Made by a program: the position numbers and the translations under genes
Notes under the pieces: model-generated
Database searches by the model: none
What the model saw: only the letters and a program-made list of their open reading frames with translations
What the model was told of the DNA's origin: nothing
Part shown: positions 58,896 to 64,000 of the stretch, piece after piece
How the letters are laid out: each line of letters begins with the position of its first letter
Position numbering within the stretch: position 1 is the first letter of the stretch
Origin: Mytilus trossulus
Taxonomy: Eukaryota > Mollusca > Bivalvia > Mytilida > Mytilidae
Assembly (NCBI RefSeq): GCF_036588685.1
Contig: NC_086386.1
Coordinates: forward strand, 17,318,931-17,382,930
Reading direction: 5' to 3'
DNA length: 64,000 nucleotides

Positions 58896-60175
58896 AAGAA
58901 AACTTGACCTGACCAACTTGACTTTGAAACTACTAATGTCCTGACCGATATGAAACGGCTAAAAAATGTTTTATTATTGACAGGATAGACTTCAAATTCG
59001 ATACCAAGGAAGATTAATACATTCCAATTTGTGTTAATTTTAATTAATGTATGTGTGAATAAATTTTAATTATTCATGTCACTGTCTTTGGACTTAATTG
59101 CATTCTGTTCATCTTTAAAATCCTTTCATATTAAATGTAGAAAAGGTGCATTTACTTAGTATCTACAGCATCTCTAATCACTTTTCTCAGTGATATTAAA
59201 TTTAATAATATCCCTTTCAATAACAAAAAAGTTATTGAACGGTCAGGACATTTGTCATGATATAAAGGTCAAGCTGGTCAGGTCAAGTTTTCTTACATTT
59301 AAAAAAATAACAAACATTTTTTTTCATAAACTTTAATTATGAATATTATAATTTCCCTGGGTAAGGATCTATAATTAAGTCAATTCTTTCAATAACAAAA
59401 AAGCAATTAACATTTTCTACATTGATCAGGACATTAGTCAGTGCAGAGTCGACGCTGGTCAGGTCAAGTTTTCTAACACTTAAAATAAGTTTTTTTAATA
59501 TTTTTTCTTATATCTCTGTATTCAATGATAGAATCTTCCCTGACATCAAATTTGAAGTCGAACCTTCAAATAACAAAAAAGTAATTAGCATTTTACATCG
59601 GTCAGGACATTAGTCACGGGAGTACGTAGTTGGTCAGGTCAAGTTTTCTAACTTTTGAAAATATTTATTTTCTTATTTTTTTCTTATATTTTTGTACCAA
59701 ATATATTAATCTTCCTTGGTATCGAATTTGAAGTCTATCCTGTCAATAATAAAACATTTTTTAGCCGTTTCATATCGGTCAGGACATTAGTAGTTTCAAA
59801 GTCAAGTTGGTCAGGTCAAGTTTTCTAACTCTTGAAAATATTTATTTTCTTATTTTTTCTTATATTTTTGTATCAAATGTATTAATCTTCCTTGGTATCG
59901 AATTTGAAGTCTATCCTGTCAATAATAAAACATTTTTTAGCCGTTTCATATCGGTCAGGACATTAGTAGTTTCAAAGTCAAGTTGGTCAGGTCAAGTTTT
60001 CTAACTCTTAAAAATATTTTTTTATTTTTTTTAAATTTTATTTATTAAATATAAGTTCTCATCTTGCTTGATTCCAAATTTCAAGTAAATCCTTCCAATA
60101 ATAAAAAAGTATTAAGCATTTTCATTTCTGTCAGGACATTGTCAGGTCATTGTCAGGACATTAGTGTAACCCATT
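58896..60175 (+). repeat. 178-bp satellite array with an inverted leading unit
   Basis: 'GGTCAGGTCAAGTTTTCTAAC' (or variant) recurs at about 59275, 59455, 59634, 59811 and 59990, each preceded by 'CAGGACATTAGT' and an A-rich 'AATAACAAAAAAG' segment. At 58896-59013 the same unit is present in reverse ('CTTGACCTGACCAACTTGAC', 'ATGTCCTGACCGATATGAAA'). Unit 4 to unit 5 identity is nearly complete. Confidence 0.85.
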
Positions 60176-60298
60176 GGCTGGTACCCGATCGTAATGTTAC
60201 ACATCACATACACAAAAAGCTAATACCCGGAACGTAGTACCGGGAACCAGGATAATACGTAGACAACATACATAACTAATACCGAAATTGAAAACGCT

Positions 60299-60604
60299 TT
60301 ACAGTTTCTCGTTCATAAACCGAATTCCGCTTTGAATTATAGAAGATGCAATATTAATCATGTTCAGTCGACTTTTCATTGTTATATCAACGTCTGAACT
60401 AATTAAAGAATCTTTAGATGTCAGATAACACTCGAAATTGACCCGACCTCTTTCCGCACGGAATACACATAATGATAGTTTGTAGTCAGGTTGACTGCTT
60501 ATAATGCAAAATACACACTCATAACAAGTTCTATAAAACAAACAAAACACACTGATCGTTTCTTTAGTCCCCAATGTAAATGAAAGAAATAAAAACCATA
60601 TCAT
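60299..60604 (-). CDS. Possible small protein or terminal exon (hypothetical)
   Basis: A 101-codon frame on the - strand, with normal-looking composition and a slightly higher GC than its surroundings, ends at TAA 60299. It starts hydrophobic and contains 'RAERGRVNFECYLTSKDSL' and 'DVDITMKSRLNMINIASSI'. Two Cys-x2-Cys-like pairs are near residues 27-33. I recognise no family. A further ATG with a signal-like frame (MRFIFSYAIFAGGLLA) lies upstream at about 60695 on the same strand, followed by a possible GTATGA donor near 60606; no intron fits in the space, so the link is unproven. Confidence 0.25.
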   Translation of the reverse strand: MIWFLFLSFTLGTKETISVFCLFYRTCYECVFCIISSQPDYKLSLCVFRAERGRVNFECYLTSKDSLISSDVDITMKSRLNMINIASSIIQSGIRFMNEKL

Positions 60605-60734
60605 ACCATAAAAAGAAGAGGAGAAATTCGAACATTTCCGGATCTATTTCTGGCCAAAAGACCCCCAGCAAAGATTGCGTATGAAAAGATGAACCTCATG
60701 ACTTAAAAGTCAGGCCTTAAAGCACTGCCTTTAA

Positions 60735-62992
60735 AAACAAAACATTGATCAATGAACCTTGAAAATGAGGTCAAGGACAGATGAACCATGCCAGGCAGAC
60801 ATGTACAGCTACTAATTCTTCAATTCAACAAATATACTTGACTTATTGCTTATAAATTATAAAAACAGACCAAAACACAAACACTTAACACTTAGTAATG
60901 GACCGTGAAAATGAGGTCATGGTCAAATAAAACCTATGTAACAGACATATAGACCATTAAATATTTCCATACACCAAATATAGTTGACCTAATGCATAAA
61001 GTATTAGAAAAATAGACCAAAACTCAAAAACTTAACTTTGACAACTGAACCATGAAAATGAGGTCAAGGTCAGATGACACCTGTCAGCTAGACATGTACA
61101 CCTTACAATCGTTCCATACACCAAATATAATAGACCTATTCCATATAGTACAAAAAAAACAGACCAAAACACAAAAACTTAACTATAACCACTGAACCAT
61201 GAAAATGAGGTCAAGGTTAGATGACACCTGCCAGTTGGCCATGTACACCTTACAGTCCTTCCATACACCGAATTTACTAGACCTATTACCTATACATTTG
61301 TAGTATCTGAGATATGGACTTGACCACCAAAACTTAACCTTGTTCACTGATCCATGAAATGAGGTCGAGGTCAAGTGAAAACTATCTGACAGGCATGAGG
61401 ACCTTGAAAGTTACGCACATACCAAATATAGTTATCCAATTACTTATAATAAGAGAGAATTCAACATTACAAAAAATCTTAACTTTTTTTTCAAGTAGTC
61501 ACTGAACCATAAAAATGAGGTCAAGGACATGGGACAAGTGACTGACGGAAAGTTTGTAACATGAGGCATCTATATACTAAGTATGAAGCATCCAGGTCTT
61601 CCACCTTCTAAAATATAAAGCTTTTACTGTGCTTATCCAGTGACCTTTGGGGTATCACATTAGCAAAGACCAAAACAGTTTACCAAATTGCAGTCAGATT
61701 TCTACTCCAACTAACTGATCAACTGGTAAAATATTTTAGCAGATTGCTCAAGTGAAATGTTGTTAGTATGAAGTGAGTGCTGTAAAATAAAAAGTTATAC
61801 TTACCATCCAGATCCAGTCAGTTGATACCTTTGTCAATCATTTCTAACACAAATAATATCTTACTATAGTATGAGTCACTGAATAAAATGGTCTAATTTT
61901 AACATGGAAACTTCTATCATAAATAAATATTATAAATGAATAGTTCAAAACATTGTTTCGTAGGTGTATATTCTATAGCTTTGTCTTCTAAGATGAAGTT
62001 ATTGTGCAATTGTGATTCGAATAACATTTTGTATACAAATTACTGATCTGCTAATAAAGGGAAATAATTTACATAACAAATAATCAGCAAAATTTTGTTC
62101 TGTCTGACAAATATCAAATTTCCCCATTTAATTTGTTGTAACATTATTTCTGTTATTATTTAACTTTTATCCTCTGTTCTAAAACGAACAATGAAACTTA
62201 TTTAATGATGAAAGACGATTAACAGCTGTTTTGCAAAATGTTGAATTGTTCAAAGTATAAAGGATTGTCTACCAAGGAGTACAAGATATCTTATAAGCAG
62301 TATTTTGCAAAACTTTTCTAATTTGTGTTTTACATGCCCTTCAATTTCATACTAATTTTGCATTTCATTTTTTTTTTATGAATCTTTTGTAGGCAAAATC
62401 ATAAGCCTCGTATCATTGATTAAATTTTATGTGTACATTTGAACTCAATATAAATTATTTCCCTTTAATGACAGCATATCAGTAATTTGCATAGAAAATG
62501 TTATCGAATCACAATTGCACAATAACTTCATCTTAGAAGACAAAGCTATAAAATATACACCTACAAAACAATGTTTTGAACTATTCATTTATAACATTTA
62601 TTTATGATAGAAGTTTCCATGTTAAAATTATACCATTTTATTCAGTGACTCATACTATAGTAAGATATTATTTGTGTTAGAAATGATTGACAAAGGTATC
62701 AACTGACTGGATCTGGATGGTAAGTATAACTTTTTTATTCTACAGCACTCACTTCAAACTAACAACATTCCACTTGAGTAATCTGCTAAAATATTTTACC
62801 AGTTGATCAGTTAGTTGGAGTAGAAATCTGACTGCAATTTGGTAAACTGTTTTGGTCTTTGCAAATGTGATACCCCAAAGGTCACTGGATAAGCACTGTA
62901 AGAAGTGAGCTAACACCGCCACCACCGCCGCCAGATCACTATCCCTGTGTCGAGCTTTCTGCAACAAAAGTTGCAGGCTCGACAAAAAAATG
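60735..62992 (+). mobile_element. Tandem-core (pearl/Helitron-like) element, copy 3, split by a nested transposon
   Basis: Same family as 38329-39820: units with 'CATGAAAATGAGGTCAAGG' from about 60750 to 61530, then 'AAAATATAAAGCTTTTA' at 61610-61626. The sequence resumes at 62899 with 'TAAGAAGTGAGCTAACACCG', a CCGCCACCACCGCCGCC microsatellite and the 'GTTGCAGGCTCGACAAAAA' hairpin end (to 62992). The uninterrupted copy at 39.72 kb shows the original joint. Confidence 0.8.
61627..62898. mobile_element. 1,272-bp foldback transposon with TA target duplication
   Basis: Inverted arms of about 450 bp (61627-62073 and 62449-62898) are about 97-98% alike by eye. The right terminus reads (inverse) CAGTGCTTATCCAGTGACC; the left has CTGTGC, one change. 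TA flanks both ends (61625-61626, 62899-62900), as with Tc1/mariner-type elements. The centre (about 375 bp) has no coding frame, so it is non-autonomous. Confidence 0.9.
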
Positions 62993-62999
62993 AATGAAA

Positions 63000-64000
63000 A
63001 ACAAATATATAACACATCAACAAACTACAACAACTGAATAACTGACAATTTACTGGGGTATTTCTATATTTTTAGAGTTAACCCTAGGAGTAGCTCCTCC
63101 TTTGATTTCCCACATGAGAGATTTTTGCATATAAGACCTTTGTCCCAATAGCGGTACCACCTACTTTTAATGATGACTATCTTTAGTTCAAGAAGACCTT
63201 TGTTTGATGTTTGATAAGATGCCAGTTTTGATCAAAGGCACTATGCAAAGAAGGGTTAACCTTCCTGGTTATGATTTTAGTATTGTTACACGGACAGCTT
63301 GTTAAAGCAAGTCTTCTGGGTCTGTTTTACAGAAAGCTCTTCTACTTGGTAGGATTTTTTGCCATCTTGTGTAGTAAATCATTGTACTGCCTATTTGATT
63401 CTACTATTTCTACAGGAGATATTGGATTTCAACTATTTTATGGAGTATTTAATTGTGACCTCAATACCTTGTGAACACAACTTCACCAAGATCATTTGAC
63501 AGAAAGCTCTCATGCTTGGTACTCATATCTTACTATTATTTGCCATCATGTGTTGTTGACCATAATTTACTGTCATTTTGATTCAAACATTTCAGAGAAA
63601 GCTCTCATACTAAGTTAAATTGTTAAATTATGTGTAGATCAACAATCAGCTTGAAGTCTGTCCTAAATAGCACAATAGCACAACCAATTTCAGTTTTGAT
63701 GATCTACATGTGTGAGAATATTATCATAATTGTACAAGAAACCTTTATACCTTTATTCATGACAGTATATATGCCAATAAAATCCTAGATTCTCATTCCC
63801 CATCCTGATTTTTCAGAGCCAATGGCTATTTTTTTTTTATTTTGATGCAGGTTATCACCTGAATGGTAAAACAAGAGACTGTCAGATAAATTCATCATAG
63901 ATATATGTATTGAAATTAATATTTGTGCCAGACCAGCGTTTTGTCTACAAAAGACCCATCAGTGTCCCAAACAAGATTTTCCTGTATGAAAATGATATCT
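63000..64000. other. AT-rich end of window; no gene recognised
   Basis: A weak degenerate repetition of 'AGAAAGCTCT..CTTGGTA..TTTGCCATCWTGTG' occurs at about 63330, 63500 and 63596. The last 80 bases carry a fragment of the 'CCAGACCAGCGTTTTGTC' repeat family. Confidence 0.45.

Overview
This is AT-rich nuclear DNA from an animal, most likely a bivalve mollusc and probably a marine mussel (Mytilidae). The reasons are intron-bearing genes with canonical GT-AG splice sites, no bacterial gene packing, and a very dense load of interspersed repeats that I recognise as mussel-type. These include the 'GGTATGATTGCCAATGAGAC' family, the 'GCAACAGTAGTATACCGC' family, tandem-core elements ending in a 'GCAGGCTCGACAAAA' hairpin, and a tRNA-derived SINE. 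The taxon call rests on remembered repeat families, not on a search.

Layout. 0.9-2.7 kb: the last three coding exons of an SLC6 (glycine-transporter-like) Na+/Cl- symporter on the + strand, with a dead reverse transcriptase in the intron between the first two. 5.4-6.7 kb: a minisatellite and a tandem-core element. 7.7-9.4 kb: an intronless TRIM-like gene (two B-boxes, coiled coil, C-terminal propeller-like region, no RING). 10.6-20.6 kb: a ten-exon + strand gene, reconstructed here, for a secreted 275-residue protein. It has a signal peptide, then five consecutive symmetric micro-exons, then a Ly6/uPAR (LU) domain. 25.1-30.2 kb: a complete seven-exon - strand NDFIP homologue (206 residues, three PY motifs, three membrane segments). 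About 30.2 kb: a CpG-enriched, apparently bidirectional promoter. 33.4-34.6 kb: an ASB-type gene (ankyrin repeats plus SOCS box). A weaker prediction is a 94-residue protein on five exons from 30.26 to 55.25 kb, with the ASB exon inside its first intron.

The rest, about 35-64 kb, is mostly mobile DNA: two inverted copies of an element built on the palindrome ATCCCATGGGAT, several tandem-core (pearl/Helitron-like) elements, a Mutator-like foldback element with 9-bp target duplications, a TA-flanked 1.27-kb foldback element nested inside a tandem-core element, several smaller MITEs, a cluster of 'GGCGGATCC' elements, and a 178-bp satellite with an inverted leading unit. A CpG-rich site with an ETS motif at 58.7 kb looks like a - strand promoter.

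Three of the genes (TRIM-like, NDFIP, ASB) belong to families that act around ubiquitin ligases, but nothing in the sequence shows that they work together. The most novel items are the micro-exon LU gene and the CCCATGGG palindrome arrays.
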